DNA of 64,000 nucleotides from Faecalispora jeddahensis (GTDB lineage Bacteria > Bacillota > Clostridia > Oscillospirales > Acutalibacteraceae). The DNA lies in the NCBI RefSeq assembly GCF_000577335.1, contig NZ_CBYL010000001.1:124001-188000 (forward strand), written 5' to 3'. The notes beneath the pieces are model-generated. The model was not told where the DNA came from and made no database searches. It saw nothing but the letters and a program-made list of their open reading frames with translations. Below are positions 46,194-54,929 of this stretch, in pieces; the stretch's first letter is position 1, and each line of letters opens with the position of its first letter. Position numbers and translations under genes: made by a program.

Positions 46194-47144
46194 TTATTCG
46201 GGATCGTCCAAAGCTCGAATTGCCTTTAACATTTTGATGATCCGATGGGACCTTTTGTTCATAAATTTCGGAATATCGATTCCGCTGTAATCGTAGCAGC
46301 CTTTTCCGGTTTTGATGCCCAGGTGGCCCTTGTCGACTAGTTCTTTTCCGAATTGATCCTCTCCGGTGTCATTGCAAAGGGTTTTGTAGACATCGCCGGA
46401 AACGGTATTCGTCAGGTCCCATCCCACCACATCGTGCAGGGACAACGGCCCCTCAAAGGAATACCTTGTTCCGCTTGTATAGCGGATGGCCCGCTCCACA
46501 TCCTCCGCGGTGGTCCAGCCCTGTTTGATCATGTACCCGATTTCCCGGCAGAGTACGTTGTCGAGACGATTCACAATAAAGCCGGGGATGTAATGCTTGA
46601 TAACCGCAGGCTCTTTGCCCGCTGAAATCAGCAGCTGCCGCACCTGCTCCGCAACCTCCAGAGAGGTTTTCGGCCCCAGCACCACTTCGACCAGGGGCAT
46701 GACATAGGGCGGATTAAAGAAGTGCGTGATCAGCAGGCGCTCCGGGTTTTGGATCTGCGCGATTTCAAAAATATTGGAGGCAGAGGTATTGCTGCAGAAA
46801 ATACAGTCCGGCGGGCAGAGCTGATCGAGCTTATTGAAAATATCCCGCTTGATATCAGCCTTTTCAAACACGCCTTCGATCACCAGGTTGACCTTGGGAA
46901 CGATTTTTTCCAAATCCTCCTCATAAAACACCAGACTCCTGGTATTCTCGATCTCTTCCGGTGTGACAAGGCCCTCCTCCTGATAATACTGCATGTCGGT
47001 TTCAATCAGTTTTTTTGCCTTGGGCAGCTGCTCGGGAAAGGCATCGTAAAGGGTGATCGGAATCCCTTTGGAGGCAAATACCTCGGCAATTCCGCGCCCC
47101 ATCGTACCTGCGCCTACCATCAAAATATTCCAGCGATTTTCCAT
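46194..47144 (-). CDS. 3-hydroxyacyl-CoA dehydrogenase (second copy)
   Basis: A 316-residue dehydrogenase of the HBD family: Rossmann loop LMVGAGTMGRGIAEVFASKG, catalytic region LLITHFFNPPYVMPLVEVV and PGFIVNRLDNVLCREIGY. It is longer than, and clearly divergent from, the HBD at 41631-42485, so it probably acts on a different 3-hydroxyacyl-CoA. It is the last gene of the SDR-CaiB-SDR-HBD operon, which starts from the sigma-54 promoter at 50231-50245. Confidence 0.9.
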   Translation of the reverse strand: MENRWNILMVGAGTMGRGIAEVFASKGIPITLYDAFPEQLPKAKKLIETDMQYYQEEGLVTPEEIENTRSLVFYEEDLEKIVPKVNLVIEGVFEKADIKRDIFNKLDQLCPPDCIFCSNTSASNIFEIAQIQNPERLLITHFFNPPYVMPLVEVVLGPKTSLEVAEQVRQLLISAGKEPAVIKHYIPGFIVNRLDNVLCREIGYMIKQGWTTAEDVERAIRYTSGTRYSFEGPLSLHDVVGWDLTNTVSGDVYKTLCNDTGEDQFGKELVDKGHLGIKTGKGCYDYSGIDIPKFMNKRSHRIIKMLKAIRALDDPE

Positions 47145-47191
47145 GTTTTACTCCTTTCGGCGAACGGCCATTCTATCCTATTCTTTTTCGG

Positions 47192-48010
47192 TCACTGATT
47201 CATCAGAATACGGCCCACGGTGCCGCCCGTTACCTCCAAAACCGCTCCGCTGACGTAGGAGGATAAATCCGTCGCCAAGAACTCGACGGCATTGGCGCAT
47301 TCCTCGGGGGTGCCGAATCTGCCCAGAGCGATATTGCGGGTGAATTTTTCTTCGCCTACGGCCTGATATCCCGCCACCAGGCGCGCGGTTGAAATAAATC
47401 CGGGAGCGACGACATTACAGGTGACATTGTACGGGCCAAGCTCCTGTGCCAGCAATTTGGTGTAATGGATAATGGCAGCCTTGGAAGAAGCATAGTGAGA
47501 ATAGCTGCCGTCACTGTTTGCCATCAGCCCGCCCACAGAGGCCACGTTCACTATTTTTCCGTACCCAAGCTTTTTCATGATGGGGGCAACGGCGTTGCAG
47601 GTATAGACGGTCCCAAAAAAGTTTCTCTCCACAACGGCGTGAAACTGCTCCCAATTGAGCTGAGAGGCTTTGTTCCCATCCATCGGGCCCATTCCGCCGC
47701 CGGCATTGCTGACCAGGATAGAGATATCCCCCAGCTCCCTGGCGATCGTTTCGACCGCCGCGAAAACCTGCTCCCGGTTTCCGATATCGGCCACTGCCCC
47801 GACCGAATTGACCCCCAGCGCTTTGATTTCATCCATCACGGTATCTGCTGTGAGCAGTTCTTTTTCCGCCGTGTATTCCTCAAAGGATTTCAGATTGATA
47901 TCGATAACCCCTACATTGGCACCCAGGGACGCAAGCCGCAATGCGTATTCTCTGCCAAGCCCTCTTGCCGCGCCCGTTACGATTGCATTTTTGCCCGATA
48001 ATTTTCCCAT
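47192..48010 (-). CDS. Short-chain dehydrogenase/reductase
   Basis: A 272-residue classical SDR. The cofactor motif is VTGAARGLGREYALRLASLG with Asp after beta-2 (VGVIDI), favouring NAD(H). NAG is in VSNAGGG, and the active-site YxxxK is in YSHYASSKAA. It lies between the class III CoA-transferase and second HBD genes. It would oxidise or reduce a hydroxyl or keto group on the pathway substrate; the identity is not deducible. Confidence 0.9.
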   Translation of the reverse strand: MGKLSGKNAIVTGAARGLGREYALRLASLGANVGVIDINLKSFEEYTAEKELLTADTVMDEIKALGVNSVGAVADIGNREQVFAAVETIARELGDISILVSNAGGGMGPMDGNKASQLNWEQFHAVVERNFFGTVYTCNAVAPIMKKLGYGKIVNVASVGGLMANSDGSYSHYASSKAAIIHYTKLLAQELGPYNVTCNVVAPGFISTARLVAGYQAVGEEKFTRNIALGRFGTPEECANAVEFLATDLSSYVSGAVLEVTGGTVGRILMNQ

Positions 48011-48035
48011 GACCTTTCCTCCTAATCCATGAATT

Positions 48036-49322
48036 TCAGTCGATAACGCCTTTTCCCTTCAGCGCTGCTATTTCCTCTTCACTGTAATCCAGAAGCTGCC
48101 TGAGAACCAGTTCCGTATCCTGCCCCAAAGCGGGCGCGCCGCGCCATACCTGCCCCGGCGTTTCAGAGAATTTCGGCACAAAGCCAAACGCTTCGATTTC
48201 CTTGTCCAGCGTCTGGTCTGTGTATTTGATCCAATCCCCTCTCTCGCGCCAATGGGTCTGTTCGTACACATCCCCGGCATCCCGCACGACGGCCGCGCCG
48301 ATTTTATTGGCGATACAGATTTCCAGCGCTTCGTCGGCGGTATGCTCCAGGAAAAATTTCTGGAACGTGGCGTCCAGCTCCTGCCCCAGCGGACTGGCTA
48401 CCGCTTCGGCATTCCCGCCCGCCTTTTCGTAGCTGAATTTCTCGGTGTCTATACCGAAGCCTTTCAGAACCTTCTCATACGCGGCCTTGCCATAAGACCC
48501 CAGATTGATGTATTTTCCGTCCTTGGTCGGAAAGATGCCGCCGGGCTGATAGGTGGTCTGCTTGATCCCCTGTCTTTGCTTTAGGAGCTTCTTCTCCGTC
48601 CAGAGGGTAAAGTTGTCGTCCATTACCCTCATCCAGCCTTCCGTGAGGCTGACCTCAACGCTTTGGCCCTTGCCGGTTCTCTGAGCGTTCATGTATGCCA
48701 TCAAAATGCCGTTGACCGCAAACAGTCCGTTCAAATAATCCCCCACATACTGCTGGGCGTAATACGGCTCCCGATCCGGCCAGCCCTGCAGCAGGCTCCA
48801 CCCGGATTCGGCCTGTCCCAGGGGATCATAGCCCGGCCGGTTGATGTGCTTTTCCTCGCCGCCAAAGCCGGAGGTGCCGAACCCGCTGATATGGCAGATG
48901 ACCAGCTTGGGGTTCACCTCAAGCAATATCTCATCGCTGATCCCCAGCTTATTCAGCCAGACCATATTCTCGATCCAGACATCCGAGTTTTTGATCAGGG
49001 ACAAAAAGATCTCTTTGGATTCGGGAACATTCAAATTCGTTTCCAGTGAGACGCTGAGCTTGTTTCTTGCGTTCTGCATCCACGAGCCGCTGATGGATTT
49101 GTCCCCATACGTGATCTGCGGCTTTTGATGTCTTGCCGGGTCTCCGCCCACCTTCGGCCGCTCCAGAGCGATCACTTCCGCTCCGAAATCGCTCATCATC
49201 GTGGCGGAAAAAGGCGCCGCCACCACGGTTCCGTTGAGTAAAACCCGAATCCCGCTCAGCGGCCCAAATGCGGGGATCAGAAGCGGTGCGGGCTTGCGTT
49301 CGATTTTTTCCCATCTGCTCAC
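48036..49322 (-). CDS. Class III CoA transferase (CaiB/BaiF family)
   Basis: A 428-residue family III CoA transferase. N-terminal blocks are LSGIRVLLNGTVVAAPF and MMSDFGAEVIALERP. The expected catalytic aspartate is in NRPGYDPLGQAESG. Such enzymes transfer CoA between acids without a free acid intermediate. The start is GTG at 49322 behind GGGAGG. It shares an operon with two SDRs and an HBD, which suggests a second CoA-activated substrate in this region. Confidence 0.92.
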   Translation of the reverse strand: MSRWEKIERKPAPLLIPAFGPLSGIRVLLNGTVVAAPFSATMMSDFGAEVIALERPKVGGDPARHQKPQITYGDKSISGSWMQNARNKLSVSLETNLNVPESKEIFLSLIKNSDVWIENMVWLNKLGISDEILLEVNPKLVICHISGFGTSGFGGEEKHINRPGYDPLGQAESGWSLLQGWPDREPYYAQQYVGDYLNGLFAVNGILMAYMNAQRTGKGQSVEVSLTEGWMRVMDDNFTLWTEKKLLKQRQGIKQTTYQPGGIFPTKDGKYINLGSYGKAAYEKVLKGFGIDTEKFSYEKAGGNAEAVASPLGQELDATFQKFFLEHTADEALEICIANKIGAAVVRDAGDVYEQTHWRERGDWIKYTDQTLDKEIEAFGFVPKFSETPGQVWRGAPALGQDTELVLRQLLDYSEEEIAALKGKGVID

Positions 49323-49361
49323 AATCGAAATCCTCCCTAAATTTTAAAATAGAAAAAACAA

Positions 49362-50153
49362 TCAGCCGCTGGTGGTGCCCATATCTGCCACGATATAGGA
49401 GCCTGTCATGATCCCTGAAAAATCCGACGCGAGGAACAGCACGATGGCCGCGACCTCTTCGACTTTTCCCCATCTTCTGAGCGGGATTTTTTTAAACATT
49501 TTTTCCTGGTACTGTGGATTCTCCAGCGCTTCTGCGTTCAGCGCCGTTTTCACATAGCCGGGGCAAACAGAATTCACCGTGATGTCGTATTTGCCGAATT
49601 CAATCGCCATGCCCTTTGTCAGGTTCAAAACAGCGGCCTTGGAGGCTCCGTATGTAGAAATGTTCTTGGTGCCGATCAGTCCGCCGATCGAGGCCATGTT
49701 GATGATCCTTCCGCCGGTGCCCTGTTTGATCATTTCCTTTGCGGCGGCGGCAGAACCGAAAAACACGCTTTTCAAATTGGAATCCATCACGGTACTATAC
49801 TCCGCCTCGCTCATCTCCAGCATTGACTTGGTGATGGCCACGCCCGCGTTGTTCACCATAATATCCAGTTTTCCATAGGTTTCAACTGTCTTTGCCACCA
49901 GCGAATCGATCTCTTCCTTCACCTGAACATCGGTTTTGATCCCGATCGCTTCGCCGCCCAGCTCCGTAACTTCTTTCGCCACCCTGTCGCAGTCATCCTG
50001 ATGCCTGCTGGTAATGACTACCTTCGCGCCATAGTACGCCAGTGCCATTACGACGCCGTATCCAAGCCCTTTTGTGCCGCCTGTTACAATGGCCACCTTT
50101 CCGGTTAGATCGTAATTGGGCATTGGAAACGGCAATTTTGCATTTTCGTTCAT
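49362..50153 (-). CDS. Short-chain dehydrogenase/reductase (3-oxoacyl reductase-like)
   Basis: A 263-residue classical SDR. The cofactor loop is VTGGTKGLGYGVVMAL with TSRHQDD after beta-2, suggesting NADP(H). NNAGVA, the active-site Ser in NMASIGG, and YGASK are present. It is the first gene of the minus-strand operon, 66 nt from the predicted start at the sigma-54 promoter, with an AAAGGAGG ribosome site. Its substrate is unknown. Confidence 0.9.
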   Translation of the reverse strand: MNENAKLPFPMPNYDLTGKVAIVTGGTKGLGYGVVMALAYYGAKVVITSRHQDDCDRVAKEVTELGGEAIGIKTDVQVKEEIDSLVAKTVETYGKLDIMVNNAGVAITKSMLEMSEAEYSTVMDSNLKSVFFGSAAAAKEMIKQGTGGRIINMASIGGLIGTKNISTYGASKAAVLNLTKGMAIEFGKYDITVNSVCPGYVKTALNAEALENPQYQEKMFKKIPLRRWGKVEEVAAIVLFLASDFSGIMTGSYIVADMGTTSG

Positions 50154-50230
50154 TTGTATACCTCCTTTAATAAATCAATTTTAGTACAACGAAACTTACC
50201 GAGGGGAACCTTTTTCACTCGGATGATATA

Positions 50231-50245
50231 GCAAAATTCATGCCA
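50231..50245 (-). promoter_or_regulatory. Sigma-54 promoter of the SDR-CaiB-SDR-HBD operon
   Basis: On the minus strand TGGCATGAATTTTGC matches the -24/-12 consensus with 12-bp GG/GC spacing. The predicted start is near 50219. It is divergent from a second sigma-54 promoter at 50346-50360, so the 100 bp between them could hold shared activator sites; I found no clear dyad there. Confidence 0.88.
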
Positions 50246-50345
50246 ACCTATCTCCCTTTCCCTTTTCAAAACGCCTCCCGGAAGCACTTGTTTTCGGCTT
50301 GCCTGCTCTGTGAAAAAACGGTCTGGTTCCTATCCCATTTCAGCA

Positions 50346-50360
50346 TGGTACGGTTTTTGC
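50346..50360 (+). promoter_or_regulatory. Sigma-54 promoter of the flavin oxidoreductase gene
   Basis: TGGTACGGTTTTTGC has the -24 GG and -12 GC exactly 12 bp apart and the TTGC core. The predicted start is near 50372, about 25 nt before the ATG at 50397. Confidence 0.87.
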
Positions 50361-50396
50361 TATATACAAAGCACAGAAACAACAGGAGGTGCTTTT

Positions 50397-51353
50397 ATGG
50401 AAACAAAAATCACGGAAATGCTGGGGAGCAAATACCCGATCCTTTGCGGCGGCCTGTATGGCCTTTCTGAAGCAGAGCTGGTTTCCGCCGTGTGCAACGC
50501 GGGCGGTTTCGCCTTTTTATCTTCCAACCATCTGGGGAGTAAAGAGGCCCTTCGGGAACAGATCCGGCAGACAAAAAAGCTGACAAACCAGCCCTTTGGC
50601 GTAAACATTTCTCTTCTGGCGGAATCCAAAACAAATTTCACCCACAATTACATCGACGTCATCGTGGAGGAAAAGGTCCCCGTTGTGGAAACTGCCGGGA
50701 ATAACCCGGCGGAATATATCAAGCGGCTGAAAGAAGCAAAGGTCACGGTGCTCCATAAAGCGGTGACCGCCAGGCACGCCAAAAAAGCGGAAGCGGCGGG
50801 AGCCGACGGCATTATACTGGTGGGATACGCAGCGGGCGGGCACCCCGGCATGGAAGAAGTGGGACTGTTTGTCAATTTACCGGAAACGGTACGTGCCGTA
50901 AAGATCCCCGTGATCGCCGCGGGCGGAATCTGCACGGGAGAGGGCATGGCCGCTGCTTTTCTGCTGGGAGCAGAGGGAATCCTGATGGGCACCGCCTTTG
51001 CGATGACAGAAGAATCCCCTTATCATCCGAATATCAAAAACAAAATCCTGCAGGCCAGTGCAACAGACACTGTGGTGCTGTTCAAGTCGGTCAGAAACGC
51101 CTTTCGCTGCCTGAAAAACGACTTTGCCTTTGAAATCATGGAGCTTGAAAAAAACAACGCTCCCTCTGAAGCTATCTTTGATTATTTGAAAAAATCCCAC
51201 GCGAGAAACGGTTACCGGGAAGGCGACGCGGACCACATTCTGATCCCGATCGGCCAGGCGAGCGGGTTAATCAACCGCATCGTTTCCTGCAAGGAATTGA
51301 TCGATACCGTCATCATCCAGTATGAGGCTTGTCTCAAAAAGCTTAAACCTTGA
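50397..51353 (+). CDS. NPD/FabK-family flavin oxidoreductase (nitronate monooxygenase or enoyl reductase II type)
   Basis: A 318-residue FMN TIM-barrel protein. Features are KYPILCGGLYGLSEAELVSA at the N-terminus, the central VGYAAGGHPG with the usual His, and the FMN-phosphate site VIAAGGICTGEGMAAAF followed by GILMGTAF. Family members are nitronate monooxygenases, FabK-type enoyl-ACP reductases and related anaerobic enoyl reductases. In this CoA-ester region a reductase acting on an unsaturated acyl thioester is more likely than nitronate oxidation. The ATG at 50397 follows AGGAGG; it has its own sigma-54 promoter. Confidence 0.85.
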   Translation: METKITEMLGSKYPILCGGLYGLSEAELVSAVCNAGGFAFLSSNHLGSKEALREQIRQTKKLTNQPFGVNISLLAESKTNFTHNYIDVIVEEKVPVVETAGNNPAEYIKRLKEAKVTVLHKAVTARHAKKAEAAGADGIILVGYAAGGHPGMEEVGLFVNLPETVRAVKIPVIAAGGICTGEGMAAAFLLGAEGILMGTAFAMTEESPYHPNIKNKILQASATDTVVLFKSVRNAFRCLKNDFAFEIMELEKNNAPSEAIFDYLKKSHARNGYREGDADHILIPIGQASGLINRIVSCKELIDTVIIQYEACLKKLKP

Positions 51354-51424
51354 CAACAAATTTTTTGCCGCGGGACAACCCGGCACGCTGTCTCACAGTT
51401 ACATATACGGGCAGGGCACTTTCG

Positions 51425-51484
51425 TGTATACTTAATATATAGTTTTCGAAAGATGCGTCCGGTTTAATGTGTATGTAATATACA
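51425..51484. promoter_or_regulatory. Candidate activator sites upstream of the acyl-CoA dehydrogenase promoter
   Basis: The dyad TGTATGTAATATACA (51470-51484) and a weaker TGTATACTTAATATA (51425-51439) lie 60-120 bp before the sigma-54 promoter. They resemble the dyads near abfD and the activator gene, though the spacing between half-sites differs (5 against 7 bp). Confidence 0.38.
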
Positions 51485-51544
51485 ACCCTTTTCTAGCTCC
51501 TCCCAAAAACAGGGATTCCGGCCTGTTTCAGCGTGTTTTCCATT

Positions 51545-51559
51545 TGGCACATCTATTGC
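51545..51559 (+). promoter_or_regulatory. Sigma-54 promoter of the acyl-CoA dehydrogenase-etfBA operon
   Basis: TGGCACATCTATTGC matches the -24/-12 consensus with correct 12-bp spacing. The predicted start is near 51571, leaving a leader of about 110 nt that contains a small open reading frame before the dehydrogenase gene. Confidence 0.9.
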
Positions 51560-51621
51560 TAATAAAAGAGATTGATCCAACCGAGGGGAATTTATCACAA
51601 CAAGGTACGGAGGAAAACACA

Positions 51622-51690
51622 ATGCTCGAAACAAGGTACACACAGCTTCAAAAATCAGCGAATTCGGGACGGAGGAAAGGATATGTTTGA
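51622..51690 (+). CDS. Possible 22-residue leader peptide
   Basis: A small frame (MLETRYTQLQ at its start, basic end GRRKGYV) has its own GGAGG ribosome site (about 51609-51613). It ends 8 nt inside the acyl-CoA dehydrogenase gene, whose ATG is at 51683. The dehydrogenase ribosome site lies within it. This arrangement fits translational coupling. No known family; it could also be a chance frame created by a small duplication of the leader (two copies of ACGGAGGAAA). Confidence 0.4.
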   Translation: MLETRYTQLQKSANSGRRKGYV

Positions 51691-52816
51691 AAAAAAGCAC
51701 GAGCTGCTCAGAAAATTAGTCAGGGAATTTGCCGTAAATGAAATTGCTCCTTACGCAAAAGAAATTGACCAAACGGGCCATTATCCCGAAGAACTTGCGA
51801 AAAAAATCATTGAGTGCAAGTTTCATTGCGTCACCATTCCGGAAGCGTACGGCGGATGCGGCGGCGACACAAGATCCAATGCGATTGTAACAGAAGAAAT
51901 TGCAAGGGTATGCGCTTCTTCTGTGTCACAGATTATGCCGAACTCGCTTTCCGGCACACCTTTGATGCTGTTCGGCAATGAACAGCAAAAGCAGAAATAT
52001 TTGAGAGGCATGGCGGAAGGAACCATGATCGGCTCCTTTGGGATCACGGAGCCGGGAGCGGGGTCCGACACCGCGTCGATCGTGACCACAGCGGAAAAAG
52101 ACGGCGATGATTATATTTTAAACGGCAGAAAATGCTTCATCACCAATGGCCCTGTCTGCGACTTCATTACCGTGTTTGCAAAAACCGATACCAAAGCGAA
52201 GGGCGTCAGCGGAATCAGCGCTTTCATCGTAGAGGCAGCCTGGGAGGGTTTCTCCCGGGGCAAGGTTGAGGATAAGCTTGGAATCAGGGGCTCAAAAACC
52301 TGTGACATCGTTCTCGAGAACGTCAGGGTCCCCAAAGAAAACCTTCTGGGAAGAGAGGGCCAGGGCTTTAAAATCTGCATGGCCACCCTTGATTCGGGAA
52401 GAATCACCGTTGCCTCGCAGGGGCTGGGGATCGCCCAGGGAGCGCTCGATGAGGCCGTAAAGTTTACAAAGGAAAGAATCCAATTCGGAAAGCCGATTTC
52501 CCGTCTGCAGAACACGCAGTTTGAGATTGCCGACATGGCCACCAAAATCCAATGCGGACGACTGCTGGTCTATGACGCCGCCCTGAAAAAGGATTCGGGA
52601 AAGCCTTATTCCCAAGAAGCGGCCATGGCCAAATATTACTGCGGGGATTTGTGTAATGATGTGACTTACAGGGCCCTGCAGCTGCACGGCGGATATGGAT
52701 TCATCAAGGATTACGATATTGAAAGAATGTACCGCGACGCAAGAATCGTATCGATCTATGAGGGCACGTCCGAAATCCAGAAGGTGGTTATTTCAGGGCA
52801 TATTTTAGGGAAATAA
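51683..52816 (+). CDS. Acyl-CoA dehydrogenase (butyryl-CoA dehydrogenase type)
   Basis: A 377-residue FAD-dependent dehydrogenase. Flavin-binding FGITEPGAGSDTASI and CFITNGP are present, and the catalytic-base region reads MYRDARIVSIYEGTSEIQK (the Glu of YEGT). It is followed directly by etfB and etfA, the arrangement of clostridial Bcd/Etf complexes that reduce crotonyl-CoA to butyryl-CoA while bifurcating electrons to ferredoxin. The ATG at 51683 behind GGAGGAAAGG is chosen over upstream in-frame starts. It is driven by the sigma-54 promoter at 51545. Confidence 0.93.
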   Translation: MFEKKHELLRKLVREFAVNEIAPYAKEIDQTGHYPEELAKKIIECKFHCVTIPEAYGGCGGDTRSNAIVTEEIARVCASSVSQIMPNSLSGTPLMLFGNEQQKQKYLRGMAEGTMIGSFGITEPGAGSDTASIVTTAEKDGDDYILNGRKCFITNGPVCDFITVFAKTDTKAKGVSGISAFIVEAAWEGFSRGKVEDKLGIRGSKTCDIVLENVRVPKENLLGREGQGFKICMATLDSGRITVASQGLGIAQGALDEAVKFTKERIQFGKPISRLQNTQFEIADMATKIQCGRLLVYDAALKKDSGKPYSQEAAMAKYYCGDLCNDVTYRALQLHGGYGFIKDYDIERMYRDARIVSIYEGTSEIQKVVISGHILGK

Positions 52817-52830
52817 ACAGGAGGAACGAC

Positions 52831-53616
52831 ATGAATATATTAGTTTGCGCAAAGCAGGTGCCCAATACGAACGAGGTCAAAATCGACCCGGTGAAAGGGA
52901 CTCTGATTCGGGAAGGCGTGGAGAGCATTCTGAATCCGGACGACGCCAACGCGCTGGAAGAGGCGCTCCGGCTCAAGGATCAATACGAGGACGTCAAAGT
53001 GACGGTTTTGTCCATGGGGCCTCCCCAGGCAGACGACATGCTCAGGGAATGCCTTGCCATGGGGGCGGATGAAGCTGTTCTCGTCAGCGACAAGGCTTTT
53101 GGCGGCGCCGATACCTGGGCAACCTCTAACACCATTTCCGCGGCGATCAAAAAAGCGGGCAGCTTTGATATCATCTTTGCCGGGCGTCAGGCGATCGATG
53201 GAGACACCGCGCAGGTAGGCCCTCAAATCGCTGAAAAGCTGGGATTGCCGCAGATTACATACGTACAGAGCTTTGAGCTTGACGGAGACACCGTGACCGT
53301 TCAACGGCAGCTGGAGAATGGATACGAGGTAATCCGGGTCAAAACCCCCGTGCTTCTCACTGCGGTGAAAGAATTGAATCAGCCCCGGTACATGAATGTA
53401 AAAGGGATTTACGACGCCTACAAAAAAGAGATTCCCGTATGGGGCATCGACGACATCCCGGTAGAGAAAGAGGTTGTCGGCCTCAAGGCATCCCCGACGA
53501 AGGTATTTCGGTCCTTTACTCCAGCCCCGAAGGGAAAAGGCGTCATGCTTGAGGGCCCAGCCAGGGAAAAGGTTGCCAACCTGATCAACAACCTGCAGAA
53601 ACAACACATTATATAG
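52831..53616 (+). CDS. etfB: Electron transfer flavoprotein beta subunit
   Basis: A 261-residue EtfB. Features are [18 protein letters not shown] at the N-terminus, the nucleotide-binding stretch [20 protein letters not shown], and a [10 protein letters not shown] block. It pairs with EtfA and carries electrons from the acyl-CoA dehydrogenase; in bifurcating versions it holds the NADH-binding FAD. It lies 14 nt after the dehydrogenase gene and 13 nt before etfA. Confidence 0.95.
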   Translation: MNILVCAKQVPNTNEVKIDPVKGTLIREGVESILNPDDANALEEALRLKDQYEDVKVTVLSMGPPQADDMLRECLAMGADEAVLVSDKAFGGADTWATSNTISAAIKKAGSFDIIFAGRQAIDGDTAQVGPQIAEKLGLPQITYVQSFELDGDTVTVQRQLENGYEVIRVKTPVLLTAVKELNQPRYMNVKGIYDAYKKEIPVWGIDDIPVEKEVVGLKASPTKVFRSFTPAPKGKGVMLEGPAREKVANLINNLQKQHII

Positions 53617-53629
53617 CGGAGGCTTACGT

Positions 53630-54652
53630 ATGGAAAACAGAAATGAGTACCGAAATGTATGGGTATACGCGGAACAAAGACAAGGCGCGATCACTCCCGT
53701 TGTTTATGAGCTGTTGGGCGAAGGCAAAAAGATCGCCGAAAAGACCGGCTCTGAGCTCTGCGCTTTTCTGATCGGCAGCAATGTGGCTTCGCTGGCCGGC
53801 GAGCTGATCGAATACGGCGCCGAAAAAGTATACCTGGCGGAAAGTCCGTTGTTGGAGTATTATACAACAGACGGATATGCGAAAGTGTTGTCCGATGCGA
53901 TCAAGGAATACAAGCCCGAAATCGTGCTTTACGGCGCGACCCATATCGGAAGAGACCTTGCGCCGAGAATCGCGGCCAGAGTCAATACCGGGCTGACCGC
54001 AGACTGCACAAAGCTGGAAGTGGACCCGGAGGATAAAAAATTAATGCAGACGCGTCCCGCTTTCGGCGGAAACCTGATGGCAACCATTGTCTGCCCGGAT
54101 CACAGACCGCAGATGTCCACCGTAAGGCCGGGAGTCATGGAAAAGGCAGCCAGAAACAGTGATAACAAGGGTTCCGTCATTCAGGTCGATATGCAATTGG
54201 AACCGGCCGATATCAGAACCGAGGTCATCGAGATCGTAAAGCATAAAAAAGACATGGTTTCTTTGGTAGACGCCAACTTTATCGTTTCCGGCGGAAAAGG
54301 ATTGGGCTGCGCGGACGGCTTTGCCATGCTCCGGCAGCTGGCGGAGGTTCTGGGCGGCACGGTAGGCGCTTCCAGAGCAGCCGTGGACGCCGGCTGGATC
54401 GACCACGCAAATCAGGTCGGGCAAACGGGAACAACGGTCAAGCCCACCATCTATTTTGCCTGCGGAATATCCGGTGCGATTCAGCATCTGGCCGGCATGT
54501 CCGAATCCGATATCATCATCGCGATCAATAAAAATCCGATGGCCCCGATCTTCGACATCGCAGATTACGGTATTGTCGGCGACGTAAACGAAGTGGTTCC
54601 CATGCTGATCGAGGCCTTTACGCAATACAACGGGGAAAAAGAATTTGCTTAA
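53630..54652 (+). CDS. etfA: Electron transfer flavoprotein alpha subunit
   Basis: A 340-residue EtfA. The C-terminal FAD domain is clear: [58 protein letters not shown] and [20 protein letters not shown]. It forms the heterodimer with EtfB. It ends the dehydrogenase-etf set; a hairpin-rich gap of 277 nt follows before the adenylation-enzyme gene. Confidence 0.95.
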   Translation: MENRNEYRNVWVYAEQRQGAITPVVYELLGEGKKIAEKTGSELCAFLIGSNVASLAGELIEYGAEKVYLAESPLLEYYTTDGYAKVLSDAIKEYKPEIVLYGATHIGRDLAPRIAARVNTGLTADCTKLEVDPEDKKLMQTRPAFGGNLMATIVCPDHRPQMSTVRPGVMEKAARNSDNKGSVIQVDMQLEPADIRTEVIEIVKHKKDMVSLVDANFIVSGGKGLGCADGFAMLRQLAEVLGGTVGASRAAVDAGWIDHANQVGQTGTTVKPTIYFACGISGAIQHLAGMSESDIIIAINKNPMAPIFDIADYGIVGDVNEVVPMLIEAFTQYNGEKEFA

Positions 54653-54700
54653 GGCTTTTCTTGCCGCCGACGGATATGTAAAATAAAATCAGACAGCCCT

Positions 54701-54758
54701 CTGCCCTCCTTTCTTTTGTGCCGGGGCGACGACGCTTTTCCGCACAAAAGGCCGGCAG
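54701..54758 (+). terminator. Hairpin after etfA
   Basis: CTTTTGTGC (54713-54721) pairs with GCACAAAAG (54742-54750), extended by CTGCC (54701-54705) with GGCAG (54754-54758). No clear T-run follows on the plus strand, so it may be a partial terminator that lowers expression of the downstream genes. Confidence 0.5.
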
Positions 54759-54929
54759 GGGCGGAAATATTGCAAACGGATTGCCCAAAGGGATACGGAA
54801 CTTTATATCAAACGATATTTCCGGCACTTTTTCAAGATGCTGCTCTCAGGTGAACTGCGGGGAACAAAACGGGCATGTCCGAGTGACATGCCTGACCCGC
54901 AAAATTTGAAACAGAAAGGAAGATTAGAA

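Noticed and set aside
54759-54773. Possible fifth sigma-54 promoter before the adenylation-enzyme gene
   Set aside because: GG and GC are 12 bp apart and TTGC is present, but the -24 block (GGGCGGA) does not match TGGCACG; too weak to list as a promoter.
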